64,000 bases of DNA from Paenibacillus xylanilyticus (GTDB lineage Bacteria > Bacillota > Bacilli > Paenibacillales > Paenibacillaceae). The translations under genes were made by a program, and so were the position numbers. A model generated the notes under the pieces. That model worked only from the letters and a program-made list of their open reading frames with translations. It was not told the DNA's origin and ran no database searches. The stretch is from NCBI RefSeq assembly GCF_009664365.1, contig NZ_CP044310.1, positions 2,305,001-2,369,000 of the forward strand, given 5' to 3'. Below, piece by piece: positions 37,601 through 46,250 of this stretch. The number at the start of each line of letters is the position of its first letter. Positions within the stretch are counted from its first letter, which is position 1.

Positions 37601-38333
37601 CGAATGGGGACGTGATAGCAGGCGAATCGGGATACTCGGCAGCCGTAGCTTCGAACCAGCCGTGGATGGTCTGATGCTCGGGTTGAGACACACAGGTATC
37701 ATTCATCTCGCGGTACAGCGTCCGGTCAGAGGCGGACAAAATATCCACGGAGCCAATGCTTGCGTCTTCATCCCGAATCATCGAGAGAAGCAGAGTTTGA
37801 TAGTACTCAGCATATCTCATCACGGTTGCTTCTTTCAGAAGGGATGCATCAAAGAACAAGTCGAGCGTGTATACATTCTGCTCCTCACGGATACTCCAAT
37901 TGAGCACCTGCGGAGCCTGAGGAAGCTGAACACTATTAAACATAAACAAGGTTTCCGGGTAGGCACCTGGCTGCATCGAATCTTCTTTTTCTTGCAAAAG
38001 GGTAATTTGACGAATTAGCTCACGGAAGCTCATCTTGCCATGTACCTGCAGCAGCAGAACTGATGCAGAACGATCCGGATCAAGCGTGCCAATGCCTAAT
38101 TCCTGTTCTCCTGATAACCGGAACAACAAGGCAGCATATGCCGACAGAAGCGCGTTATAAATTGACGTTGAGCCATACTTCTGAGTGAGTTCACGGCTCT
38201 GTGTTGGCTGCAGCTGTATATGAGCTGATTCATACGAAAATGATTGTTGACGGCGCCCAAAATCCAGTGGAATCTGGAGAACTGGCAACTCAGATTCCAC
38301 TGTCTGGGAAGATGAAGAGTGATGATCGATCAC
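34620..38333 (-). CDS. Single-module NRPS: truncated condensation remnant, adenylation, carrier, thioester reductase
   Basis: The 1237-residue product activates one amino acid, loads it on its own carrier domain and releases it reductively. Residues about 1-205 resemble only the C-terminal half of a condensation domain, with no HHxxxDG. Adenylation (about 215-715) has YIIYTSGSTGKPKGA, YGPTECT, YKSGD and the GKIHRK lysine. The carrier serine is in FTIGGDSLRV (about 770). The reductase (about 850-1237) has LLTGATGYLGSHV and the YSDSK tyrosine/lysine pair. The specificity residues read by eye as D-A-W-T-T-A-V-V-A, closest to aromatic codes. Start GTG 38333 has AAGGAGG 9 bases upstream. It lies 42 bases after a chemoreceptor gene. 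The product, an amino aldehyde or alcohol, is inferred. Confidence 0.85.
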   Translation of the reverse strand: MIDHHSSSSQTVESELPVLQIPLDFGRRQQSFSYESAHIQLQPTQSRELTQKYGSTSIYNALLSAYAALLFRLSGEQELGIGTLDPDRSASVLLLQVHGKMSFRELIRQITLLQEKEDSMQPGAYPETLFMFNSVQLPQAPQVLNWSIREEQNVYTLDLFFDASLLKEATVMRYAEYYQTLLLSMIRDEDASIGSVDILSASDRTLYREMNDTCVSQPEHQTIHGWFEATAAEYPDSPAITSPFGRYSYRELNERANQVARVLLSNGLQKGEFVSIFMERSLETIISLLGILKAGGVYVPIDPEHPQERNSYIVEDTASSFVLTKESSLEEASRLFSGIPTVRQILAVNGRLAGFAASNPNLDIQADDLAYIIYTSGSTGKPKGALVAHRGVVNLGSVVQRDCDIQAGDVLTQFATYSFDASVWDTIGALFYGAELYLLSAEERVSVEEFATAIERTGTTIITILPTIFFNQLASYLSDEGFHKLAKVKIITVAGEALYGEQVRAFQRKFGNQIDIVNVYGPTECTVATTTHRISEQVPDHVANIPIGKPIHNYKVYIVNEEQQLCPVGVPGEVYIATPALAKGYLNQPERTEQAFIDNPFAIDEKIYKSGDIAKLLDTGLLEYVGRSDSQLKIRGHRIEIGEIEDHFARLEGIQDVVVIPKKESDGQNMLVGYFTSKDGTTLSVDHIKAQLADKLPSYFVPKWICQLDEMPIAPTGKIHRKAMVSLPNEERHENRPDRVMPETETEAIIFNAWKEILGHSDFGIEDSFFTIGGDSLRVIHVLVILKPHYPQLKIADFFAEKTIRSLALRVQSLAQTTEQTAPSGEHTGVMTQLAEHPVELASQLGYPEILKPEHVLLTGATGYLGSHVLQQLLLHSDVTIHTLVRRPSDGNTAMERLSKVMEGYFGTEISALLPSRVEIIEGDLEKPNLGLTAEQTSKVQARIDRVIHCAADVRHFGDAEQFAKTNVEGTVALLNLVRSKPGASFHHVSTMGIPEDLALSGQWESSLQYDRFPADLHVENLYSDSKLEAEKVLMIAAEEGVPVSIYRAGNLTCHSETGRFQSNIDSNAFYRMIKAMLLLGKAPAAEWLVDFTPIDYASQAIVHLALRDDTAGRVFHICNPESIRYDSLIASINRAGYEVETLPFDEYTSWLFDSSISKDPEALQLAIAQLEGDGAKDSAYVYACPVTTAYVEPAGIHCAKADDSFISSMLQYAVNIGYFPAANQPQLDSSPSHMVE

Positions 38334-38375
38334 GTCTATTTTCCTCCTTAATTATAACGTTCGTTTTATCGTTTT

Positions 38376-40142
38376 TTAGGACTTGCTTACATTAAAGTGA
38401 GAGATCAATTCCTGTAATTCCTCGGACATGCTGTTCAAACGGGTAGAAGAATCAACAAGGGTGGACAGGGAAGCTTTCTGGTCATCAACGGAAGCGGCAA
38501 TACGCTCACTGCTTTCTGCTGTTTTGCTAACGCTGGCAGACAGATCATCTGCGGTAGCAGTCATTTCCTCTGTACTTGCAGAGATTTCTTCTGTCGCACT
38601 GGAAACTTCCTGAATCTGATTCGATACTTTCTTCGCAGCTTCCAGAATATCTTCAAACAATTTTCCTGTCTGATCTGCAACGTCAAGTCCGGTATCGACT
38701 TCTGCCGTACCTTTTTCCATTGCGCGGACAGCTTGTTTGATCTCGGTTTGAATCTCTTCAATTAATACGGCGATCTGGCTAGTGGATTGTTCGGATTGTT
38801 CAGCAAGCTTACGAACTTCACCAGCAACGACGGCAAATCCTCGGCCCTCTTCACCAACACGAGCTGCCTCAATGGATGCATTCAAAGCCAGCAGGTTGGT
38901 TTGGCTGGAAATGCCGGAGATGATGTTCAGGATATCTCCGATTTCCTGTGAACGGCTCTCCAGAACCTGGATTGCTGAAGCCGTATTCTTCACGGATTCC
39001 GTAATCAGTGTCATTTGCTGAGATACTTGGCGTACAACCGTGTTACCCTGTTGGGAACGGCGTTCCATTTCATAAGCTTCATCAGCTACATTCGCGGAAC
39101 TGCTGGCAATCGTCTGAATGACAGTCGCCATTTCAGCCATGGCACGGGCGCTATCAATACTTGCCTGTTCCTGTCCACGGATGTTGGAGGTGATTTGCGT
39201 TACATTGCTATTGATGGTATCAGCGTTCTCGCTGTTTTTCTCAGATACCTCATACAGCTCTTTGGCTGATTGGTTAACCTCTTGAGAGGTGACTTGCACT
39301 TTAACGATAGTGTCATTGATTTTGCGAACCATCGTGTTGAACTTCTCGTTTACAAGTCCGAGGTCGTCTTTTCCTGTCGGAATGTTAACATTCAAATTAC
39401 CCCGGCTAACGTCATCGATACCTTTGATCAGGTGACGAATTGGGGATAGCGTATTTTTAACTACAAGGTATTGGATAATCAGGAACAACAGAAGGAATGC
39501 AACCAGAATGATGATACCGTTTTTAAGCAGTGATTTCAGTCCGGCAGGTACTGCTGTTGCATCTGCATCGACTGCAAAGTAAGAGAAGATTTTGCCGTTG
39601 CTGTCCTTGATCGGATAAGCAATAGTTGTCCATGTGCCAAAATCATCTGAATAGAAAGTCGTGAAGGTTGGACGGTCCGTATTAAGCATTTCTTTGAGGG
39701 CATTCGCCACAACAACAGGTTGTTCATACATGTCGCCAATATTAACATTATCGCTCTGGAATGCTTCTCTCAGATTGGTTGGCATGGCTACGAGAGAAGT
39801 TTCTCTTTTCGTATCTCCGCCAAGCTCTACACCAAAGATATAAGCTTGGGCAATATTCGGGTAGTATTCTTGCATTTCATCAAAATAAGCACGCAACTGG
39901 GTTTGCACTTTTCCATCATAACTGCCTTCTGCAATAGCTGCCTCTACGTCGGCTGGGTTGATTCCCTCTGCCCACTTTTTAGTGATTTGTTCTACTTGTC
40001 CATGCAGCTGGTCTACGAGAACCGTCTTTTGGAAGTAATAGCTGCTCGCAATAAGTGCTACCCCGATAATAATGATGTTGGTGAATGAAAGTAATAAGTT
40101 TTTTGAGAAAAAGGACATGCTTTTCCAACTAAATGATTTCAC
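38376..40142 (-). CDS. Methyl-accepting chemotaxis protein
   Basis: A 588-residue transmembrane chemoreceptor. TM1 is about 14-36, an extracellular Cache-like sensor about 37-205, TM2 about 208-228, HAMP about 229-285 and the coiled-coil signalling domain about 300-588. The CheA/CheW-binding hairpin reads [33 protein letters not shown]. The sensor has the [22 protein letters not shown] block common in Cache domains, which usually bind small metabolites. The start is GTG 40142, with GGAG upstream. No terminator is visible before the NRPS gene 42 bases downstream. No sigma-D promoter was found by eye. Confidence 0.92.
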   Translation of the reverse strand: MKSFSWKSMSFFSKNLLLSFTNIIIIGVALIASSYYFQKTVLVDQLHGQVEQITKKWAEGINPADVEAAIAEGSYDGKVQTQLRAYFDEMQEYYPNIAQAYIFGVELGGDTKRETSLVAMPTNLREAFQSDNVNIGDMYEQPVVVANALKEMLNTDRPTFTTFYSDDFGTWTTIAYPIKDSNGKIFSYFAVDADATAVPAGLKSLLKNGIIILVAFLLLFLIIQYLVVKNTLSPIRHLIKGIDDVSRGNLNVNIPTGKDDLGLVNEKFNTMVRKINDTIVKVQVTSQEVNQSAKELYEVSEKNSENADTINSNVTQITSNIRGQEQASIDSARAMAEMATVIQTIASSSANVADEAYEMERRSQQGNTVVRQVSQQMTLITESVKNTASAIQVLESRSQEIGDILNIISGISSQTNLLALNASIEAARVGEEGRGFAVVAGEVRKLAEQSEQSTSQIAVLIEEIQTEIKQAVRAMEKGTAEVDTGLDVADQTGKLFEDILEAAKKVSNQIQEVSSATEEISASTEEMTATADDLSASVSKTAESSERIAASVDDQKASLSTLVDSSTRLNSMSEELQELISHFNVSKS

Positions 40143-40784
40143 TAAATTCCACTCCTGATCTTCTTGTAATTAACAAACCTTTTATTTGCTTGCATGAATG
40201 CAGCCAATCAAGTCATTTGTTGATCCCCCTCCAGAGCTTATGTATGCGACCATGGTCTTGGGTTCGCAGTCTTAATGCAGAGACTTTTGTACCTCATAAT
40301 CCATAGGTGTCTAATTATTAAAACACATCTATACTTAATATGTCGTATGAAATGTGGTTAAATTGAATAGTTTCGTTAAAACTTTTTTAATAATTTACAT
40401 ATTTGCGGACATGACACTTAATACATAGGTATTTAGAACTGTTTATTTGGAGGAATTTCCATTTTCTAGTCTCCGTCTTTATTTTATAACAGGCTGATAC
40501 AAAAAAACACTTTAAAACTTGGAAATGGATCCAAAGATGACAATTAGTGTTAAGAGCAGGAACGGCCCTTTGTCTATGAAGGAGAACGTAGGATGCAAGT
40601 TTTCTTATACCATTTTAACTAACCATCAACTTACTTAGCAGGAAATGGCGAAATCCGGGATTTGTCGTTAGATCAAATTTCCTGCTGCATGGCATTCGGC
40701 ATGGATATACATCGGAAGTGGTTTTATCTATAATAAAGACAGTGTGCATTTTTCAAATCATAAGCAGGCGGGGGTTTATTTTAG
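40143..40784. other. Long intergenic region between the chemoreceptor and rpiA
   Basis: This 642-base AT-rich stretch lies between divergent genes. A minimal open frame of nine codons (40593-40622) has AAGGAG 8 bases before its ATG. Just after it is a 10-bp perfect inverted repeat (AGCAGGAAAT at 40637-40646, ATTTCCTGCT at 40677-40686) with an inner AAATC/GATTT pairing. A TATAAT near 40729 could be the rpiA -10 but has no clear -35. The remainder shows nothing recognisable. Confidence 0.4.
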
Positions 40785-41456
40785 ATGAATCTGAAAAAAA
40801 TTGCAGCAGAGCGGGCGGCAGAATACATTCAGGATGGCATGAAGGTTGGACTCGGAACAGGCTCGACGGCATATTTTGCGATATGCAGACTGGGAGAGCG
40901 TGTACGCGAGGGGCTGCAAATCCAGGCTGTGGCGACTTCGGAAGCTTCGGACAAGCTGGCTCGCGAGTGGGGAATACCAATCATCCCATTCGACCAGATT
41001 GGCAGACTGGATATTACTATTGATGGTGCAGATGAGGTCGATCCTGATTTCAATCTGATCAAGGGCGGGGGCGGAGCACTTTTACGTGAAAAAATTGTGG
41101 CGGCTAACAGTGATAAACTCATCATTGTTGCTGATGGCAGCAAGGCGGTTCAACAATTGGGTCAGTTTCCACTGCCGGTAGAAGTAGTTCCTTTTGCATC
41201 GGAATGGACCTTCCAGGCGCTGGAGAAGCTGGGCTGCCGACCAGAATGGCGTATGAATGAAGATGAGCGCTACCTTACAGACAACGGAAATCTGATTGCG
41301 GATTGCCGGATGGAATCCATCGTCAACGCGGCTGAGCTCAATGTACAACTCAACATGCTGCCAGGCGTAGTCGATAATGGTTTGTTCGTTGACATGGCCG
41401 ATACGGTGATTCTGGCCAAAGATGACGGTAGTATTGATGAGCGCCATCGTTCCTAA
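40785..41456 (+). CDS. rpiA: Ribose-5-phosphate isomerase A
   Basis: RpiA interconverts ribose 5-phosphate and ribulose 5-phosphate in the pentose phosphate pathway. The 223-residue product has the substrate-binding GLGTGSTAYFAI (about 23-34), DGADEVDPDFNLIKGGGGALLREK (about 83-106, with the catalytic region) and a VADGSKAVQQLG segment. The ending, GLFVDMADTVILAKDDG, is standard. A G-rich site (GGCGGGGG) precedes the ATG. It is separate from other pentose genes here, though xylose released by the nearby glycosidases would feed this pathway. Confidence 0.95.
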   Translation: MNLKKIAAERAAEYIQDGMKVGLGTGSTAYFAICRLGERVREGLQIQAVATSEASDKLAREWGIPIIPFDQIGRLDITIDGADEVDPDFNLIKGGGGALLREKIVAANSDKLIIVADGSKAVQQLGQFPLPVEVVPFASEWTFQALEKLGCRPEWRMNEDERYLTDNGNLIADCRMESIVNAAELNVQLNMLPGVVDNGLFVDMADTVILAKDDGSIDERHRS

Positions 41457-41601
41457 GATCGATCAGATGACTCTAGGATACATGTGTTTGGCTTATTGAT
41501 TGTAATGATTTGTTCTGAGAAGTGCTGTGTGAGGGATGAAAACGCTGCTTGGCATCGAAGCACAGCCTGAATTTGCAAACAATTGACGGAGGATTATGGA
41601 A

Positions 41602-42063
41602 ATGCCGAATACGGAGGACAATCGGGAACTATCTTTGCAATTATTCGTGGTTCTCGCCCGAGCATACAATTCTGTTACATCAAGGTCCAATCGTGACATT
41701 CAGAGTCATGGACTGAATACGACAGAATTCGGGGTACTGGATTTGTTATATCACAAGGGCCCACAAGCCTTGCAAAAAATCGGTGAGAAAGTGCTAATGT
41801 CCAGCGGGAATATAACCTATGTAGTGGATAAGCTGCAAAACAAGGATTTGCTGTTTAGACGTGCATCCAAGGAAGACCGCCGTGTGATTTACGCGGAGCT
41901 GACGGAAAAGGGAAGAAATCTATTCACCCAAATATTCCCTGGGCATCATCAGGTTATCATTGATGCAATGGAAGGTTTAGAGCCAGCCGAAAAAGCGGAT
42001 GCGATTCGCTTGCTGAAGAAACTAGGACTTGCTGCTGAAGGAAAAACCGACTTGCGTCCATAA
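41602..42063 (+). CDS. MarR-family transcriptional regulator
   Basis: A 153-residue winged-helix repressor-type protein: TTEFGVLDLLYHKGPQALQKIGEKVLMSSGNITYVVDKLQNKDLLFRR covers the DNA-binding helices and ASKEDRRVIYAELTEKG the wing. It is similar in layout to MhqR/OhrR-like regulators but has no cysteine in the usual N-terminal sensing position. ATG 41602 is preferred because GGAGG is 9 bases upstream; the ATG at 41596 is only 3 bases away. It is monocistronic with a strong terminator, so its target may be elsewhere. Confidence 0.87.
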   Translation: MPNTEDNRELSLQLFVVLARAYNSVTSRSNRDIQSHGLNTTEFGVLDLLYHKGPQALQKIGEKVLMSSGNITYVVDKLQNKDLLFRRASKEDRRVIYAELTEKGRNLFTQIFPGHHQVIIDAMEGLEPAEKADAIRLLKKLGLAAEGKTDLRP

Positions 42064-42080
42064 CGCAGGCCGGTTTTTTT
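42042..42080 (+). terminator. Terminator overlapping the end of the MarR gene
   Basis: AAAAACCGACTTGCGT (42042-42057) pairs with ACGCAGGCCGGTTTTT (two wobbles) around a 5-base loop, with a T run ending at 42080. The stop codon is in the loop-proximal part. Confidence 0.85.
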
Positions 42081-42303
42081 ATGTGAAAAAAAAGGGCATG
42101 AACTGGCTAGATGACTTGCAGGAATGCTCATAATATAGGAAAATTGTTCTAATATGCAGCTCCGAATGAAATGTTTCTCCTTGGAGTTCATGTATAATAT
42201 ATAATGCATTTCCCGATCAATAGCTGATTGAAATCGAATCGACTCTTATCGTGGATATACATGATGGTTGATACGATTGCACAGCAAGAGGAGGGATAAC
42301 GTA

Positions 42304-43392
42304 ATGACCCATCAGGAAGCTGGGGAACGCTTGCTGAAAGCAGCAGGTGGGCTGGCTGATAAAATAACGGAGAAGCAGTATACGCTGCAACCTGAGTTGC
42401 TTGAGCGTTTTGGTGAAAATGGCAGAATGCGGACTCAACAGGATTCGCAATATAGTTTGAATTATCTGGCTGAGAGCGTTCTGGTTAAGAGTCCTAACCT
42501 GTTTACTCATTATATATCTTGGCTCAAAACATTGCTGGCAGGTTATCACGTTTCGGCGGATGATCTGGCCATTAATTTAAATCTAATCAAAGAGACGTTG
42601 GAAGAAGAGTTTGATGATGCATCCAAGTCACTTGTTCTAGATTATCTGAAAATGGGAATCTACCAAACCCAGCATCATGAGGTAGCACAAGGATTCGTCA
42701 ACGAATCTTTTCCCTACGGCCATGCTGCCAAATCTTATTTGCAGGCGCTTCTGGATAGCAGACGCCAAGAAGCTTTTAGCATTGTTGAAGCCGAGCTGGA
42801 AAGCGGAGCAAGCATTCGTGATATTTATCGTTATATTTTTCAACCCACTCAATATGAAATAGGCCGCATGTGGCAGCTTAGCCAGATTAGTGTCGCTCAG
42901 GAGCACTTCTGTACGGCAGCCACGCAGGCTATTATCTCGCGGCTGTATCCCCGCTGGTTGATCCATGAGCCGCAGCAGAAAAAGCTGGTTGCAGCCTGTG
43001 TAGGCAGTGAGCAGCATGAGATCGGTTTGCGTATGCTTGCTGACGTGTTTGAGATGGAAGGTTGGGATACGTATTATTTGGGGGCAAATGTTCCGAATGG
43101 CAGCCTGCTTGAGGCGATCGAGCGTCATCAGGGTGATGTGGTTGCTATTTCAGTAACGATGACATTTCATCTTCATCTTGCCAAAGAACTTATCCAAATG
43201 ATTCGTAATCACCCGGCTACCTCGCATGTGAAAATCATGGTAGGAGGTTATCCATTCAACATTGATCGGGAGTTATGGAGGACCGTTGGGGCAGATGGTT
43301 ATGCTCCCGGAGCTGATGAGGCTGTTGCCGTTGCAGAACGTCTGCTGGCTCAGCAATCTGCCAACTGCAACGTTGGTATGATTCGCGAATAG
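42304..43392 (+). CDS. Cobalamin (B12)-binding protein with photoreceptor-type Wx9EH motif
   Basis: The 362-residue product has a helical N-terminus (about 1-130, including SLNYLAESVLVKSPNLFTHY), a four-helix B12-capping domain (about 145-220) and a Rossmann-like B12-binding domain (about 226-350). Trp190, Glu200 and His201 form the exact Wx9EH signature known from CarH/LitR-type light sensors. Glu236-x-His238-x-x-Gly241 matches the cobalamin-ligating loop, with SVT and VGGYPF blocks following. Unlike CarH there is no MerR DNA-binding domain. ATG 42304 with GGAGGG is preferred over an upstream ATG at 42268. Fourteen bases downstream is a soluble hybrid histidine kinase, a likely partner. Light sensing is inferred. 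Confidence 0.85.
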   Translation: MTHQEAGERLLKAAGGLADKITEKQYTLQPELLERFGENGRMRTQQDSQYSLNYLAESVLVKSPNLFTHYISWLKTLLAGYHVSADDLAINLNLIKETLEEEFDDASKSLVLDYLKMGIYQTQHHEVAQGFVNESFPYGHAAKSYLQALLDSRRQEAFSIVEAELESGASIRDIYRYIFQPTQYEIGRMWQLSQISVAQEHFCTAATQAIISRLYPRWLIHEPQQKKLVAACVGSEQHEIGLRMLADVFEMEGWDTYYLGANVPNGSLLEAIERHQGDVVAISVTMTFHLHLAKELIQMIRNHPATSHVKIMVGGYPFNIDRELWRTVGADGYAPGADEAVAVAERLLAQQSANCNVGMIRE

Positions 43393-43406
43393 AGAGGAAT
43401 GACGCA

Positions 43407-45113
43407 ATGTCTAATGAAGCTGGCGAGATCGAAAAGCTGCGTAAAACGATTGAGCATTTATCTGATCAGATTATTCGCAGTAAGGAACAGGAAGAGCGAA
43501 TTCTTAGTGAATTCTCCGAAATGAACAACGAACTGGTGACGCTACAGCGTCTGCTTGCTAAAAATAACGTAAGTCTGGATGCCGCTCGAAAAGAAGCCGT
43601 ATCCGCAGGGGAATCCAAGAGTTCATTTATAGCCGTAATCAGCCATGATTTCCGTACACCCTTAAATGGAATATTAGGCATGGCTGAACTTCTGCAGCAT
43701 TCTCCCTTGTCCGAAGAGCAGCAGCATTCGGTTCAAGTGATTCAAGAAGCAGCGAGACTTCTGCTGAAGCTGATTCAGGACCTTCTGGACTTTTCCAAAC
43801 TGGAAGCAGGTCAGATGCGTCTTGAAATGGGAGATGTCGAACTGGAGCCTACGTTTAACTACATCGTTCGTTTGCTGGAGCCCAAGGTGATCCAAAATGG
43901 GAACAAACTGGCCGTGGAATGTGATCCCCGAATTTCGGGGGTTCTTGAGGGAGACTCCACACGAATTACACAGGTTTTGATGAACCTGATTCAAAATGCC
44001 AACAAATTTACAAAAGATGGATCAATACGCATTCAAGTTGCCCTGGTTCGGGAAGATGAGAACACCCAATGGATCCGGTTTGAGGTGAAGGATACGGGAA
44101 TCGGAATTGCTGAAGAAGATCAGGAAACCTTGTTCCAACCCTACGTTCAAACGGAAAAAGGCCGTTCCAAGGAATACGAAGGAACAGGCCTGGGGTTATC
44201 CATATGCCAGTCTCTTGTGAGGTTAATGGGCGGTCAGATTGGAGTCATTAGTCAAGAGGGCCAGGGCTCGACATTCTGGTTTGAAATTCCAATGGGACGC
44301 AAGACAGAACCGGTAAAAGCCACAGTTCCGACGGGACAAGATACATTGCATGACTCTGGCGCTTTGCTACAGGAACCCTATTCTCGACCAATCCTGCTCG
44401 CAGATGATAATCTGATTAACCGCCAGGTTGTTTTGATGCAGCTTAAGAAACTTGGGATCACCGAGGTCGATTCGGTATGCAACGGAGAAGAGGCTGTTGC
44501 GGCCTTTCTAAGCAAGAGGTATGGAATCATACTAATGGATAACATGATGCCGGTTATGGATGGACTTGAGGCAGCACGCAAAATAAGAGCCATGGAGCAG
44601 GATGAAATGCGTCATCCCATTCCAATTATTGCAATGACAGGCAACGTCATGGACGACGAGAAAGAAAAATGTTTTGAAGCTGGAATGAATGATTTCATTG
44701 GCAAGCCGTTTACACTGGAATCCTTAAAAAACGTCATTCAAAAATGGCAGCATCCCTCGGATCCTCGGGAAGTGCTGAATATGAGCATAGTCAAAGAGAT
44801 TGGCGAATTGAACAGCGACGGTGAACAGTCGATCCTTGAAATGCTGCTGGACATGTATCGTAACGAAACACCTGGTAAAATTGAAGTGCTTCGGAGATAC
44901 GTTGTCTCCGGAGACCATATTGCAGCTGCGGAATGTGCCCATGATCTGAAATCCAGCAGCTTGAGTCTAGGAATAGAATACTGTTCGACACTTTTTGCAA
45001 GGATTGAACAGCTCGCTAAAACTGGTCAGGTGAGGAAGGCTGAGCCATTGCTGGGTGAATTGATACCCGCATACCAGGAAGCCTGTGAAGCTTTGGAGAA
45101 GGTAATCATTTAA
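43407..45113 (+). CDS. Soluble hybrid histidine kinase with receiver and Hpt domains
   Basis: The 568-residue protein has an N-terminal coiled coil (about 5-65) with no recognisable sensor and no membrane segment. HisKA has His80 in VISHDFRTPLNG. The ATPase has NLIQNANKFT, DTGIGIA and GTGLGLSICQ (about 193-268). The receiver (about 328-445) has the acidic LLADDN, phospho-acceptor Asp378 in ILMDNMMP, and Lys433. The Hpt domain (about 475-568) has His512 in CAHDLKSSS. This is a complete His-Asp-His phosphorelay lacking only the output regulator, which is not in the window. It is coupled to the B12 protein 14 bases upstream, which probably supplies the input. Confidence 0.9.
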   Translation: MSNEAGEIEKLRKTIEHLSDQIIRSKEQEERILSEFSEMNNELVTLQRLLAKNNVSLDAARKEAVSAGESKSSFIAVISHDFRTPLNGILGMAELLQHSPLSEEQQHSVQVIQEAARLLLKLIQDLLDFSKLEAGQMRLEMGDVELEPTFNYIVRLLEPKVIQNGNKLAVECDPRISGVLEGDSTRITQVLMNLIQNANKFTKDGSIRIQVALVREDENTQWIRFEVKDTGIGIAEEDQETLFQPYVQTEKGRSKEYEGTGLGLSICQSLVRLMGGQIGVISQEGQGSTFWFEIPMGRKTEPVKATVPTGQDTLHDSGALLQEPYSRPILLADDNLINRQVVLMQLKKLGITEVDSVCNGEEAVAAFLSKRYGIILMDNMMPVMDGLEAARKIRAMEQDEMRHPIPIIAMTGNVMDDEKEKCFEAGMNDFIGKPFTLESLKNVIQKWQHPSDPREVLNMSIVKEIGELNSDGEQSILEMLLDMYRNETPGKIEVLRRYVVSGDHIAAAECAHDLKSSSLSLGIEYCSTLFARIEQLAKTGQVRKAEPLLGELIPAYQEACEALEKVII

Positions 45114-45115
45114 AG

Positions 45116-45162
45116 GGTTTGCTGTCTTAACGAATTAGGTTAGGGCAGCAAGCCTGTTTTTT
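45116..45162 (+). terminator. Terminator after the B12 protein - kinase operon
   Basis: GGTTTGCTG (45116-45124) pairs with CAGCAAGCC (45146-45154, one wobble), followed by TGTTTTTT. Confidence 0.75.
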
Positions 45163-45245
45163 CGCCTGAAAACGAGTGTACATAAGAACATGTATCCTTA
45201 ACTGTGTTAGGGGTAGAAGATCTTGAGAGGGAGAGAGAAGCATAC

Positions 45246-46199
45246 ATGTTAATATACGGGATTCCCGCACTTATTCTGGTCATTCTTATTGTGACTTGGT
45301 TCGGAGGACTATACTTTTTCAAAACAGCTATTCGCCGAGCGCCAAAACCATTTCTAATCGATAATCCGAATCTAATGCCTGAACCGGATAATGAATTGAT
45401 CAGCAGTGCTTCAGACCTGGAGTGGTTGGACATGCAGGATGGTGAAATGGTAAGCATCACCTCTCATGATGGGTTGAAATTGCAGGGAATATGGTTGGCT
45501 TCAACTGGGAAGTCGAGTCAGACGGTAATTCTGGCGCACGGGTATTCCGGGAGAGGCAGAGAAATGGCTGGTTTTGCAAGGTACTATGTAGAGAAAAGAG
45601 GCTGTAACGTACTCATGCCTGATGATCGAGCTCATGGTCACAGTGAAGGAGACGTCATCGGATTCGGCTGGCTGGATCGGAAGGATTACGTCAATTGGGT
45701 CCAGTGGGTGATCAACAAGGTAGGCAACCAGACAGACATTGTGCTGCATGGTATCTCCATGGGCGGTGCAACGGTTCTTATGACAGGCGGGGAGTCTCTG
45801 CCGGATCAGGTAAAAGCCATCGTGTCAGACTGCTCCTATACATCGGTGAAGGATGAGCTTACGTTTCAGTTGAAACAATTGTACAAATTACCGCCCTTTC
45901 CATTTATCCCTGTGACAAGTCTGATCTCCAAATGGAAGGCAGGGTATTCCTTCGGGGAAGCATCGGCTCTCAAACAGCTCACCAAGGTGCGGGTTCCTGT
46001 TCTATTTATTCACGGAGAGGCGGATACCTTTGTCCCTACAGAGATGGTGTATCGGCTTTATGAAGCTTGTCCTACGGAAAAAGAGCTGCTGACGATTCCC
46101 CGTGCAGGTCACGGTACAGCTTTTCAGGTGGATCGAGTGCGTTATGTGGAAGTCCTTGATGCCTTCTTGAACAAGATAATGATGCAGCGCGCAAATTAG
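45246..46199 (+). CDS. Alpha/beta hydrolase with N-terminal membrane anchor
   Basis: A 317-residue serine hydrolase. After one hydrophobic segment (about 2-24) comes the alpha/beta fold, with oxyanion-side VILAHGYSGRGREM, nucleophile Ser in HGISMGGAT, Asp in HGEADTFVP and His in RAGHGTAF, a complete triad. It resembles the Bacillus YqkD/YfhR group, whose substrates are unknown. I chose ATG 45246 so that the membrane segment starts the protein; an upstream start at 45204 lacks support. It precedes a small zinc-ribbon membrane protein. Confidence 0.83.
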   Translation: MLIYGIPALILVILIVTWFGGLYFFKTAIRRAPKPFLIDNPNLMPEPDNELISSASDLEWLDMQDGEMVSITSHDGLKLQGIWLASTGKSSQTVILAHGYSGRGREMAGFARYYVEKRGCNVLMPDDRAHGHSEGDVIGFGWLDRKDYVNWVQWVINKVGNQTDIVLHGISMGGATVLMTGGESLPDQVKAIVSDCSYTSVKDELTFQLKQLYKLPPFPFIPVTSLISKWKAGYSFGEASALKQLTKVRVPVLFIHGEADTFVPTEMVYRLYEACPTEKELLTIPRAGHGTAFQVDRVRYVEVLDAFLNKIMMQRAN

Positions 46200-46250
46200 T
46201 TTAATATCGTGGGTAGTTAATAGTAGGTGCTTGTAACAAGGAGGTGCAGC

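Noticed and set aside
40143-40460. Sigma-D promoter for the chemoreceptor.
   Set aside because: No TAAA-N15-GCCGATAT match was found on the minus strand.
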